Shown here: positions 52,167 to 63,800 of the stretch, piece by piece
Layout of the letters: each line of letters begins with the position of its first letter
Numbering within the stretch: the first letter of the stretch is position 1
DNA from: Flavobacteriales bacterium UBA6051
GTDB taxonomy: Bacteria > Bacteroidota > Bacteroidia > Flavobacteriales_D > Crocinitomicaceae
DNA: 64,000 nucleotides
Assembly (NCBI GenBank): GCA_002427735.1
Contig: DIYP01000017.1
Location: 335,729 to 399,728 of the forward strand
Direction of reading: 5' to 3'
The notes under the pieces: model-generated
The model's database searches: none
Told to the model about the DNA's origin: nothing
The model's input: the letters and a program-made list of their open reading frames with translations, nothing else
Made by a program: the position numbers and the translations under genes

Positions 52167-53629
52167 GTGAAAGAATGGATTGGAGAAGAAGAAGCGAAAG
52201 AGCTAATGGGAACCCTTGGAAAAGGCAAGTTAACACTTCAAAAACTCTGCGACAACCTATCAATAGAAGGCAGCCAGTTCAGGCGAACGATTCCTTACAG
52301 TAGAACAAGTACTTTAAAGTTTCTTGAACAGGACTCGCAAAGAGTAAGAGGCTTACGCCTATGTTGTAAGAAATGTAAGTATGAAATCTCAAATCAAAAG
52401 TATGGTAAGTCAGGGAAAAGAATATCAACTTGCAAATTTCCTCAACAACATACCTATAAAGTCTTTGTTATTGTTCTAAATTCAAAAGGCAGAAAACGCA
52501 AGACACGAGAGTTGAACACCAAGAACTTAGCAGAAGCTTTGGTAGCAATAGATAATTTTATCGGAGAGTTAAAGAGATGTGATTTCCAGAAAATTGAGAG
52601 TCATAAATCAAAGCATGAGGAACAACCAGTTTTACTAATTGAATGCATGGGGTTGTATGTTGCTTGTTATGAACAACGTCGGTGTTCCAGAACATCTTCA
52701 GAAGAAGCGTTCGGCCAAACATTTATGGGAAGTAGAGCACTACTTTGGCAAATGGATCAAGACTCTTAAAGAAAATGGAATTGACCATACAAGATTCAGA
52801 ATATATCAAATGAATGATAAAATTGTCGGCATGATTCATTCTTACATATTAGATACGCTTGGCCATTCCAACAAAACCTACAATAAAATCATGTCTCATG
52901 TCTCTCTTTCGACGATTCACGACTTGGCTTATTGAAAAAAAGAAGTTCGAGATCGATAATTATTTCTTAGATATTTCTGTTCGTTTTGTGGAAGAAAATA
53001 AAGAGATCGTGTCAAAAGAAGAATTCCAAGCACTTTTAGCTGTCATTTCTCCAGAGACTGGATGGAAAACGTTTAAATCTGGAAGAAGATTGAATCAATA
53101 CAGGTCTTGGCTATCTGTTTGTTTTAGAATAGCCATCGAAACAGGACTAAGGATAGAAGAATTTATGATGATGAGATTTTCTCATATTCACAATAATGAA
53201 ACAGGAAGACCATTATACATTGATGGTTCCAAATTACAAGGTGAATAGAATAAAAGGTCAAGAATCATCAAATAGTAAAAAGTATGTTCCCATCACAGAA
53301 GAAATGTTTCGGCTGTTCGTTGAATTGAATTATACTAAATACAAGGAAACGGAAAATTATTTAATTGGTAATGATGAGGCTTTGTCAAGGACAACAATGA
53401 TGAATCTAGCTTCCAAGGGTTTTTCACATTTTTGGAAGGTGACTGATAGTAAAAAGGTTGTCAATTAAAGAATTTGAGAAAAACTTATTTAACTGCCCTA
53501 GTAGCTCAAATGGGAGATCAGACAAATATTGTAAGTGATCACTCAAGTATTGATGTTATTAAAAAACATTATGCAAATAATCAGCACATTGTATCACTTG
53601 CGCGGAACTTCTCTGTATTTGAAAAATAA
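52167..53629 (+). pseudogene. Decayed tyrosine recombinase split by several frameshifts
   Basis: Five overlapping reading frames in three phases together spell a recombinase of about 480 residues. The N-terminal part has a cysteine-rich motif (LCCKKCKYEI), then a core-binding domain (KHLWEVEHYFGKWIKTL), then the catalytic domain with Arg in FRIAIETGLRIEEFMMMR, LRKTYLTALVAQMGD, and the C-terminal SSIDVIKKHYANN with the candidate nucleophilic Tyr. Frame changes occur at about 52.65-52.75, 52.86-52.92, 53.20-53.24 and 53.46 kb. Four shifts in 1.5 kb indicate decay rather than sequencing error. It is not closely related to the intact integrase at 27.9 kb. Confidence 0.8.
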
Positions 53630-54273
53630 TAATGAAAGTGGACAAAACTGCACTCCAAGTTTTTGACATTTCGCTTTTCGAACCTATACTCAGTACTTCG
53701 CTCTTTATATTCTTCAAGATACCCGAGATACGGTCGGCTGTTATATTGATAGCATAGCGCATTTATTATAAGGGAATAGGTTTTGGCAAAAGTATGATGT
53801 GCAACGTGCATGGTTAATTATTCAGCAATTGCGTATAGGCCAGCTACTTTGTTTAAACAGGCTCTTTTCATAAAATAGATCATATATGAAAAATGATATC
53901 CATAAGCATTTAAAAAAGTCAAATAAAAATTGGTGGAATTGAGACACCAAAACTTGCAATTTGCTAAACATTGGATTGCCTTTTAAGTTATAGATTCGTA
54001 AAGAAATTATAGATCCCGATAATTATATTGAACGAGTTTGGTGTAAGATATTTTTTATCTATGACGTCGCTCTTTATAGTTGCTCAATGCAATAATGTAG
54101 GTCAGAGCCTTTTGATTTAGCACGTCGAAACATAAATGTTGCCAACGGAATGAAAAAGAGCCATGTTGCAACTAATAGATCCTTAGTGTGAATATTGCAC
54201 CTAACTCGAGACGGTTCTTTGAAAACTGATTAAATAGAGTCATTTTTATAGATTACTTATAAGTTCATATCAT
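53630..54273. other. Non-coding stretch after the decayed recombinase
   Basis: About 640 bp without a credible gene. The only recognisable item is the short remnant at 53914-53964 described separately. A few minus-strand frames here show no coding character. No clear promoter for the sensor kinase at 54274 was found. Confidence 0.6.
53914..53964 (+). pseudogene. Remnant of the integrase-linked small gene
   Basis: Seventeen codons (translated KSQIKIGGIETPKLAIC) match 11 of 17 residues of the small protein encoded after the intact integrase (KNQRKINGIETREIAIC, 29275-29325), then hit a stop. The DNA is also similar, especially GGAATTGAGAC and TTGCAATTTGCT. It lies about 285 bp after the decayed recombinase. 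Confidence 0.7.
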
Positions 54274-56934
54274 TTGATAACCAGAATATATTGCATTTTT
54301 TTCCTTTTAACCGTTCTTAATACTAGAGCTCAAGATCCTTATTTTATTAACTATACTACGGAGGACGGTCTACCTAGTTCACAAACCTATCAAGCTTATG
54401 AAGATTCAGACGGTAACATGTGGTTTACAACAGACAGGGGTGTTGTGAGATATGATAGCTACACATTCAAAACGTTCACAATAGATGATGGACTCGCCAA
54501 TTTGGTAAATTTTAGTTTCTATAAAGAGAACGAAAAGACTTTTTGGGTAAATGGTTATGATGGTTCATTCAGTTATTGGAATGGAGAGAAGTTCATTCCA
54601 TTTAAATACAACTGGATCATCAAAAAATATTTAAAAGAAGATCGATGGTTCAACATTCTGAACATCACGGATACAAAACTTGTCTTTTGTTTGGATTTAT
54701 TCCGCGACTCTCCTAAGGAGTACTTTGAAATTAATCTCAATACTGGAGAAGTGAGCAAGGGGTTGATGAATGACGAGGTAGTTGTAGATCCAAATATTTC
54801 CCATCTGGTTAAATATAAGCTAAAAGACAAGAAGGATCAGTATGTGTATATCGAAATGGAGGATAAAAATGGGTTTTGGAGAATGACAACAGCTTTAACG
54901 GAGTTTTATCCACAAGGAATATTAGATAAAGCCCCTATTATACTCTATGAAAAAATCCCCATAGCTGGCGTTTTCCAAAGCAGTCAAGGATATTTTTGGT
55001 TCACCACATTAGATAGAGGCCTATTGCTTGTGCCGTCATTGGATATGAAAGAGTTAAATGTCAAATCAGATTTAACCGCTAGTTTTGAAAGTTTGAAATT
55101 GGTAAATGATTTTCTTTTGGCCAAAGTTTCTGGACGCAATAGGTTCTTAGCTCTTCAGAATGAAACTAATTACGAGACCCTCGAAAGCGGCAAAGCTCAA
55201 AATAATGCCGAGTTACTAAAAAAAATGGGGTTAGATGTTCAACCCCATATGCAAGACCTAAAGCCTAACCTGTTGAAACTAAGCACGGACCAATATGCAA
55301 AAATTGGGGGAAGTTATTTTGAGTTAAAGTCCTACCATGGTCGCTCTATCCACAAACATTATTATAAATCGATAAAAATACTCTGTGCTCTGGAAGATAA
55401 AAACAAAGTCCTTTGGGCAGGATCAACTAAAAATCTATTTCGAATGGACTTAAAGAGTTCGACCTATAATATGGAAAGCGTAGATTTAGTTAATAGTGAC
55501 ACTGTTGAAATACGAATTAACGACATGATTTTGGATAGAGGCGGACTCTGGTTAGCCAGTCTGTCCAAAGGTCTTTTTTACAAAAAAGATAAAACTATTC
55601 AGCTGAAGCACAGTAAGCTAATGAATAAAACTTTTGAATGTTTTTTTAAAGAAAATGATTCAACGATTTGGGTGGGAACAAATAAAGGACTTTTAAAAAT
55701 TGATTATTATTTCTCGAATGATAGACCTAAGATATTAAACATTACGACTTTTACAACAAATGATGGATTAAACTCTAATAAAATTAATGACATAATCTAT
55801 TGGAGAAATAAACTTTTTATAGCGACCGCCACAGGTATTAGTTATTTCGATTCTTCTAAGCTGAAAAAAAAGATTTCTAAGCCGAAGATAAAGATTGAGC
55901 GGGTTGTTGTTAACAGGCTGAATTCAATTTTTGAAAATGACAAGAGCTTGGATTATGACCAGAATAACATAAGAGTGTCTTTTAAGGGCTTTTCGTTAAA
56001 TAAACCTATCTCACCTGGTTTTTTCTATCGATACAAATTGAATGATGAGAATTGGAATTATACAAATGCTAATGAATTAGAATATCAATCGCTGGATCCA
56101 AACACTTATCGACTGATTATTCAATGCCAAAACAATGATGGAATATGGAGTGATGCTGAAGAACTTGAGTTTACTATCAATCCCCACTTTAGTCAATTGT
56201 TGTCTTTTAGAGTCGTAGTTGTACTGATGTTGGTTTTTGGTCTGTTTGTGGCAGTAAGATTTAGAATTAGAGCTTCTAAGAAAAAAATATCTAAGGAACT
56301 GCGTTATAAAGAGTCAGAATTGGCAACCTTGAGAAATCAGATTAATCCGCATTTCATTTTTAATTCCTTAAACACCTTACAAGATTATATTTATGATGGA
56401 GATTTGGGAGAAGCAAATCAATATATTGGAGACTTCTCAACCTTGATGAGAAAAAGTTTAGAGTTTTCAAAAATGGACAAGATTAGTTTACTCGAAGAGA
56501 TTCGCTTCATTGAAAATTACTTAACGCTTGAAAAAAGGAGGTATGAGCATAAGTTTGATTTTGTAGTTCTTAGTAATACTGCTTTGAACAGGGAGGATAT
56601 ATTTATAGTTCCTTTGATGGTTCAACCTTTAGTTGAAAATGCCGTAAAACATGCTTTCAAAAATTTTGATGATCATCAAAAAGGCTTAATAGAGGTTAAT
56701 TATCAAATGAACCATAATAACGTACTGATAGCAGAAATCATTGATAATGGTTCGGGATTTGAATTGGATACAGAGGCGAAAGGTAGTATCCATCGATCAA
56801 TGGGTTTGAAAATTATTCAACAAAGAATTGAACTAATCAATCAGCGGTTCGACAAGAAAATATTTGCTTTGGAACATATTCAATTAGAACGGGGAACAAA
56901 AATGAAACTAACACTTCCAATACTGCAATCATGA
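54274..56934 (+). CDS. LytS-type sensor histidine kinase with extracellular beta-propeller
   Basis: The 886-residue protein starts at TTG 54274 (signal peptide MITRIYCIFFLLTVLNTRAQ). The periplasmic part holds Reg_prop repeats (GLPSSQTYQAYEDSDGNMWF, STIWVGTNKGLLKID) and a Y_Y_Y domain (FFYRYKLNDENWNYTNANEL). One transmembrane helix follows (VVVVLMLVFGLFVAVRF). The cytoplasmic part is a His_kinase/HATPase module with the phospho-acceptor in NQINPHFIFNSLNTLQDYI (His at about residue 700) and an N-box QPLVENAVKHAF. It overlaps its response regulator by 4 bp. The signal sensed is unknown. The adhesin gene immediately downstream is the nearest candidate target. Confidence 0.93.
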   Translation: MITRIYCIFFLLTVLNTRAQDPYFINYTTEDGLPSSQTYQAYEDSDGNMWFTTDRGVVRYDSYTFKTFTIDDGLANLVNFSFYKENEKTFWVNGYDGSFSYWNGEKFIPFKYNWIIKKYLKEDRWFNILNITDTKLVFCLDLFRDSPKEYFEINLNTGEVSKGLMNDEVVVDPNISHLVKYKLKDKKDQYVYIEMEDKNGFWRMTTALTEFYPQGILDKAPIILYEKIPIAGVFQSSQGYFWFTTLDRGLLLVPSLDMKELNVKSDLTASFESLKLVNDFLLAKVSGRNRFLALQNETNYETLESGKAQNNAELLKKMGLDVQPHMQDLKPNLLKLSTDQYAKIGGSYFELKSYHGRSIHKHYYKSIKILCALEDKNKVLWAGSTKNLFRMDLKSSTYNMESVDLVNSDTVEIRINDMILDRGGLWLASLSKGLFYKKDKTIQLKHSKLMNKTFECFFKENDSTIWVGTNKGLLKIDYYFSNDRPKILNITTFTTNDGLNSNKINDIIYWRNKLFIATATGISYFDSSKLKKKISKPKIKIERVVVNRLNSIFENDKSLDYDQNNIRVSFKGFSLNKPISPGFFYRYKLNDENWNYTNANELEYQSLDPNTYRLIIQCQNNDGIWSDAEELEFTINPHFSQLLSFRVVVVLMLVFGLFVAVRFRIRASKKKISKELRYKESELATLRNQINPHFIFNSLNTLQDYIYDGDLGEANQYIGDFSTLMRKSLEFSKMDKISLLEEIRFIENYLTLEKRRYEHKFDFVVLSNTALNREDIFIVPLMVQPLVENAVKHAFKNFDDHQKGLIEVNYQMNHNNVLIAEIIDNGSGFELDTEAKGSIHRSMGLKIIQQRIELINQRFDKKIFALEHIQLERGTKMKLTLPILQS

Positions 56935-57686
56935 CGTTAAGAACAGTATTAGTTGAGGATGAAAGAAGAAGTAGAAGAATTTTGCAGAAGTTTTTGTCCA
57001 ATTATTGTGAGGATGTAGAAATAATTGGTGAGGCTACATCTATCAAGGAGGCTATTCAGGAAATAGAAATTAAACAACCAAATCTGATTTTTTTAGACAT
57101 TGAATTAAAGGATGGTAAGGGGCTTGATATTTTAGACCATTTTGAAAAAATAGATTTCTCAACTATAGTAGTTACGGGCTATGATTCATATGGTATTGAC
57201 GCGATTAAACGTAATGCATTAGATTATATATTAAAACCCATAGTAATTAAAGATTTGGTTGCTGCCGTTGAAAAGGCGAAAGTTGAACGCAGGAATATCA
57301 CTTTACTAAATGATTTTCGTTCTGTTAAGAACGTCAAAAAAGTAGATGGTAATAGTTTAATTTTGCAAACAACCAGAGATCATGTAAAGGCTGTTAACCC
57401 TCAAAACATTCTTTATATTGAAGCCCAAAACCAATATACAAAGTGGCATTTAAGGAATGAGCCGAGCGTTTTGATTCGGAAACCTTTGGTTTCGCTGATA
57501 GAAATTCTTCCGGATTGTTTTTTCCGAGTTCATAGATCGTATATCGTAAACTTGAATATGATACGCTCTTTAGAAAAGGGTCGTGGTGGTTTTATAATGG
57601 TTGATACAGAAAAACTACCCGTTTCGGATAGAAGAAAAAAAGAGCTTTTGAATAGACTAAGTCAAAGAAGAAAGAACGATGAATAA
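56931..57686 (+). CDS. LytTR-family response regulator
   Basis: The 251-residue protein has a receiver domain (RTVLVEDERRSRR, phospho-acceptor Asp56 in LIFLDIELKDGKG, KPI at the switch end) and a C-terminal LytTR DNA-binding domain (ILYIEAQNQYTKWHLRNE, then FFRVHRSYIVNLNMIRSLEK). It overlaps the sensor kinase by ATGA and forms a two-component pair with it. LytTR proteins bind paired direct repeats upstream of targets; I did not identify such repeats here. Confidence 0.95.
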   Translation: MTLRTVLVEDERRSRRILQKFLSNYCEDVEIIGEATSIKEAIQEIEIKQPNLIFLDIELKDGKGLDILDHFEKIDFSTIVVTGYDSYGIDAIKRNALDYILKPIVIKDLVAAVEKAKVERRNITLLNDFRSVKNVKKVDGNSLILQTTRDHVKAVNPQNILYIEAQNQYTKWHLRNEPSVLIRKPLVSLIEILPDCFFRVHRSYIVNLNMIRSLEKGRGGFIMVDTEKLPVSDRRKKELLNRLSQRRKNDE

Positions 57687-57800
57687 TGCGACTCTACTCC
57701 TTTTTTCTACACGCTCACTCCATTTTTTAAACTTGAATTTTTAGCGTCTTTTTTTATAGCTAAACTTGGCAGCAAAATCGGCTGCTGTAAAGTTTATACT

Positions 57801-60800
57801 ATGAAAAAAATCACTTTGTTTACCTTTTTATTGTTAACCGCAATATACGGTACTGGCTATTCACAAGTTATTACATTTGACAACCAAGGCTTTACGAATG
57901 GTCAGACTCTTGGAAACCCCTATACAATTGTAGATAATGGTGAATCTTTTAGATTTGCTGTTTCTAACGGTGGTGGTCCGATTACCACAAATCAAGTTTA
58001 CTATACTGTTGAATCATTTGGTTGCGGACCAAGACCTATAAGTCATTTGAGTTCTGGTGGAACTTCTGCCAATACATGGACTATAGAAACATTAAGTGGG
58101 AATGAGTTTGATTTGGGAAGTATCCGTTTTGATAATGGCTTCGACTGTTTTGCGTTTTCTTACGTATTAACAATTGAAGGGTTTAAAGATGGATCTTCAA
58201 CAGGAACACAAGGGTTTACTGTTACTACGGTCAACTCTGTTTTTAATTCAAATGCCAATTTTGATGATGTGGACAGGATCGTCATTACTGCCGCGGAGCT
58301 CGGAAACCTTGGAATTGATGATATAGGCTGGACAGCTCTTGCCCCGCCTTGTAATAATCCATCTATTAGTTCTTTTGTTACTTCAGAAGAGGCAATTTGT
58401 GCTACAAATAGTACAACTTTAAGTGTTACTGGATCCTTAAATGATGCTACAGCTTGGCACTTGTATTCAGGTAGCTGTGGGGGTAACGCCATTGCTAATA
58501 ATACTACTGGTGTGTTTACAGTTTCTCCAACTACTACCACGACTTACTTCATAAGAGGGGAGGATGGCTCTGGCTGTGTATCTGAGTCTGGATCTTCTTG
58601 TGTCAGTGTAGATGTGATTGTTGCCAGCACTGGAGTAACGAGTACAATGACTTTCGATGATCAGTCATATGTTAATAATACTAATTTAGGAAATCCTTAT
58701 TCATTAACTGCAGATAATGGTTCAACTTTGAGATTCAGAGCTCTTGATGCTGGAGGTGGTCTTTTGGGCTCTGGATTGAGGTATATAAGCTCAAATGGAT
58801 TTTGTCCAGCTGATGGTGCTGTCGACTTTATTACATATACTAGTGCTGGTGTAAGGTTTTTGACTATAGCTACTGAGAATGGTGAGGAGATGGATTTGAC
58901 ATCAATTAATTTTCAGAATGTGTTTTCTCCAAGCTGCTTTACTTTTCAATATAATATAACAATAGAGGGGTTTAGAGATGGAGTTTCTACTGGTGCTCCT
59001 GTTGCTCATACTGTGGTTAATAACGACAACATCTTTCTGGCTGGACCTAATTTTAACGACATAGATTCAATAGTCGTAGCGGAACCTTCGGAAATGGCAA
59101 ATATGGGAATAGATGATATTGTTTTTGAACTCAATGCATTGCCTTGTGCACCGACATGTTCTGATCCAGATGTGCCATCTCCAGCGGCGACGTCAACATC
59201 GATCTGTACTGGTAGTAGCACAACATTGGATTGGGCTGGTGCTAACCTAAATGATGCAACAAACTGGCATGTGTACACCACAAGTTGCGGTAGTGGACAA
59301 ATTGCTAGTCAAACAGGTACTTCACTTGTTGTAAGTCCTACTGTGACAACAACATATTACATCCGAGGTGAGGATGGAACGGGATGTGTGGATGAATCAA
59401 CAGGTCTTTGTGGAACAATAACAATCACAGTAAATGCTTTAGACGATGCTTCATTTAACTACAGTGCTGCATCATATTGTGTTACAGATGCTGACCCAAC
59501 CCCAACGATTACAGGCCTTGGCGGAGGAACATTCAGTTCAACAGCTGGTTTAGTGATTAATGGTGCTACAGGAGCAATTGATTTAAGCGCTAGTACACCA
59601 AATACGTATACAGTAACGTACACTACATCTGGAGCATGTCCGAACTCAAGCAATGTGTCAGTGACAATCAATGGATTGGATGATGCTTCATTTAGCTACA
59701 GTGCTTCAAGCTATTGTGTGGATGATGCTGATCCAACCCCAACGATCACCGGCCTTCCTGGAGGAAGTTTTGCAAGTTTACCTGCTGGGTTGAGTCTTAA
59801 TACTTCAACAGGAGCAATCGATGTGAGTACATCCACACCAAATACTTATACGGTAACGTATACAACAGTTGGTGTTTGTCCAACATCTAACAGTGTTAAT
59901 GTAACGATCAACGCATTGGATGATGCATCTTTTAGTTACAGCGCAGGTACGTATTGTCAGTCAGATGCTGATCCAACGCCAACGATTACAGGCCTTGGAG
60001 GCGGAACGTTTAGTTCAACAGCCGGTCTATCGATCAACACTACAACAGGAGCAATCGACTTGAGTGCTTCTACACCAAATACTTATACAGTCACCTATAC
60101 CACATCAGGACCTTGTCCTTCAAGTTCAAATGTAGCGGTAACGGTTACTCTTGCTGATGACGCATCATTTAGCTACGGTTCTTTGAGCTACTGTCCAACA
60201 GATGCCGATCCAACGCCAACGATCACAGGTCTTCCGGGTGGAACATTTAGTTCAACAGCGGGTCTATCGATCAATGCCACAACAGGTACTATTGACTTAA
60301 GTGCAAGTACATCTGGTAGCTATACAGTGACTTATACAACAACGGGCGCTTGTCCAAATACTTCGAATGTTACAGTAGAGATCGACATTACTCCACCAAC
60401 TGCAGTTTGTCAAAATGTGACGGTTTATTTAGATGGCGCAGGTAATGCAACGATTAGTGCTGGTGATGTTGATGGCGGTTCAACCGATAACTGTGCTTTG
60501 GCAGGTTTGAGTGCCTCACCAAGTGTATTCACCTGTGCAGACCTTGGCGCAAACAACGTCACACTCACAGCAACAGATGTAAGTGGGAACACTAATACTT
60601 GTGCAGCTGTAGTAACTGTGTTGGATACAATTTCACCAATAGCTGTTTGTCAGACAGCAACGATTTACCTGGATGGTTTAGGAAATGCAACGATTGCAGC
60701 GGGAGACATTGACAATGGTTCATCAGACAACTGTGGGTCGGTTAACTTGAGTGTCTCTCAAACTGTATTTACATGTGTCGATCTTGGAGCAAATAGTATT

Positions 60801-63800
60801 GCACTTATTGTAGACGATGGTAATGGAAACATCTCTACATGTACAGCAAATGTTACCGTGTTGGATACAATTTCACCAGTGATTACTTGTCCAGCAGATG
60901 TAATGCTGGAATGTGATCAAGATAACTCACCAGCTACGGCTGGTATGGCTGTAGCATCAGATAACTGTACGGCATCACCTGCTGTAACGTTCAGCGATGC
61001 AGTCACTGCAGGATTATGTCCTGAGGAGTCAATTATTTTACGTACCTGGACAGCAACAGATGACGAAGGAAATACATCCACATGTGTTCAAACGATCATG
61101 GTAGTAGATACCCAAGCACCGATTATTATATGTCCAGCGGATGCAACGGTAGAATGTGATCAGGATAACTCGCCAGCTTCGTTAGGTTCAGCTACAGCGA
61201 CAGATAACTGTGATACATCACCAGTGATTACGTTTACTGATGCCGTTGTTGGGGGAGCTTGTCCTCAGGAATCAACGATTACACGTACATGGGTTGCAAT
61301 AGACGCTTGTGGAAATGCCACATCTTGCGACCAAATCATTACGATAGTAGATACACAAGCACCGATTATTGTATGTCCAGCAGACGCAACGGTAGAATGT
61401 GATCAGGATAACTCACCAGCTTCTTTAGGAGCAGCTACAGCTACAGATAACTGTGATGCATCACCAGTGATTACGTTTAGTGATGCCGTTGTTGCAGGTT
61501 CTTGTCCTCAGGAATCAACAATTACGCGCACATGGGTTGCAACGGATGCTTGTGGAAACACATCCTCTTGTGATCAGATCATTACGATAGTAGATACTCA
61601 GGCACCAGTGATTACATGTTTTGCTGATGTAATAGTAGAATGTGATCAGGATAACTCATCTGCTTCAACAGGTGTTGCTACAGCAATAGACAACTGTGGA
61701 ACAGTAACGATCACAGAAAGTGATGCCGTTGCTGCAGGATCTTGTCCTCAAGAGAGTGTTATTACGCGTACCTGGACAGCAACAGATGAATGTGGTAACT
61801 CATCGACATGTGTTCAAATAATTACAGTAGTAGATACCCAAGCACCAGTAATTACTTGTCCAGCTGATGTAACAATAGAATGTGATCAGGATAACTCTTC
61901 GGCTTCAACAGGTGTTGCCACAGCAACAGACAACTGTGGAACAGTAACAATTACAGAAAGTGATGTAGTTACTCCAGGAGCATGTCCTCAGGAGTCAACG
62001 ATTACGCGTACCTGGACAGCAACGGATGAATGTGGTAACTCATCGACATGTGTTCAAACGATCACAGTAGTAGATACCCAAGCACCAGTGATTACTTGTC
62101 CTACTGATGCAACGGTAGAATGTGATCAGGATAACTCATCTGCTTCAACAGGTGTTGCTACAGCAACAGACAACTGTGGAACAGTAACAATTACAGAAAG
62201 TGATGCAGTTGCTGCAGGAGCATGTCCTCAGGAGAGTGTTATTACGCGTACCTGGACGGCAACAGATGAATGTGGTAACTCATCGACATGTGTTCAAACA
62301 ATCACAGTAGTAGACACGCAAGCACCAGTAATTACTTGTCCAGCGGATGCAACCGTAGAGTGTGATGCAGATAACTCACCAGCATCGCTAGGTTCTGCCA
62401 CAGCGACAGACAACTGTGATGCATCACCAGTGATTACCTTCAGTGATGCAGTTGCTGCAGGAGCATGTCCTCAAGAGTCAACGATTACACGTACCTGGAC
62501 AGTGACTGATGCATGTGGAAACACATCCTCTTGTGATCAAGTGATTACGATAGTAGATACCCAGGCACCGGTGATTACCTGCCCAGTAGATGTTACACTA
62601 GACAACGATCCAGGATCATGTGATGTAACCGGAGGAGCGATTGGTATGGCAACAGCTGTAGACAACTGTGATGCATCACCGATAGTGAGTAGTGATGCAC
62701 CAGCAATCTTCCCATTAGGAACAACGCTGGTAACCTGGACAGCAACGGATGCATGTGGTAACACATCGACATGTACACAAACCGTTACGGTTGTAGATAG
62801 CGAAGATCCTGTAACACCAATATTGGCAGACATCACTGCAGAATGTATAGTTACGGCAAGCTTCCCAACAACGACGGATAACTGTGCTGGAACAATCACT
62901 GCAACAACGACCGATCCTTTAACTTACACAGGAGATGGAACGTATGTGATCAACTGGGTGTTTGATGATGGGAACGGCAACTCGATTACTGTACCTCAAA
63001 ACGTGATCATTGATGATGTAACAGATCCTGTTGCACCAACCTTGAATACGTTGAATGACAACTGTTCTGTGACTGCAACAGCACCAACGACTACGGATAA
63101 CTGTTCAGGAACGATTACTGGAACAACGACCGATCCTACGACGTATACAGCAGCTGGTACTTATACGATCAACTGGGTATTCGATGATGGGAATGGTAAC
63201 TCTATAACTGTACCTCAGACGGTGATTGTAGATAACTCATCTACGACAAGCTCTATTACAGAAGTGGTATGTAACACGTATACAGCACCAAGTGGAGCGG
63301 TATACACTACAAGTGGTACCTACACGGATATCATTCCAAACGCTGCAGGTTGTGATAGTATCATCACCATTGACCTTACGGTGAATGTAGATGTGTTCTA
63401 CTCGTTCTCAGTAACGAAGTGTGTGGAGTACACCGTTCCAAGTGGCGATGAGACCTACTTTACTTCAGGAGTGGTAACCGATACGATCCCAACAGTGAAT
63501 GGCTGTGATAGTATCATGACTATTGACATTACGATCTACACGGTAGATACCGGCGTATCGCAGTCAGGGATCACACTAACGGCTGATGCATCTGGTACCG
63601 GAGTAGGTTATCAATGGATCGATTGTAATACGATGACAGACATTGTTGGAGCCTCTTCTCAGAGCTTCACACCGACTTACAATGGTGACTTTGCTGTGAT
63701 TGTATTTGAGAATGGATGTTCAGACACGAGTGCGTGTTTCAACATCAGTACAATCAGCATTGATGAGCTTTCAGCACATAACCTTGTATTGTATCCAAAT

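Noticed and set aside
52167..53629. Programmed frameshifting in the recombinase
   Set aside because: Four shifts in different directions without slippery sites or a following hairpin point to decay.
53630..53811. Minus-strand frames of 67 and 76 codons
   Set aside because: No signal, motif or ribosome site, and they overlap the end of the decayed recombinase.
59439..62800. Regularly spaced repeats that could suggest a CRISPR array
   Set aside because: The period is about 240 bp, the whole stretch is one open frame coding Ig/HYR domains, and there are no short constant repeats with unique spacers.
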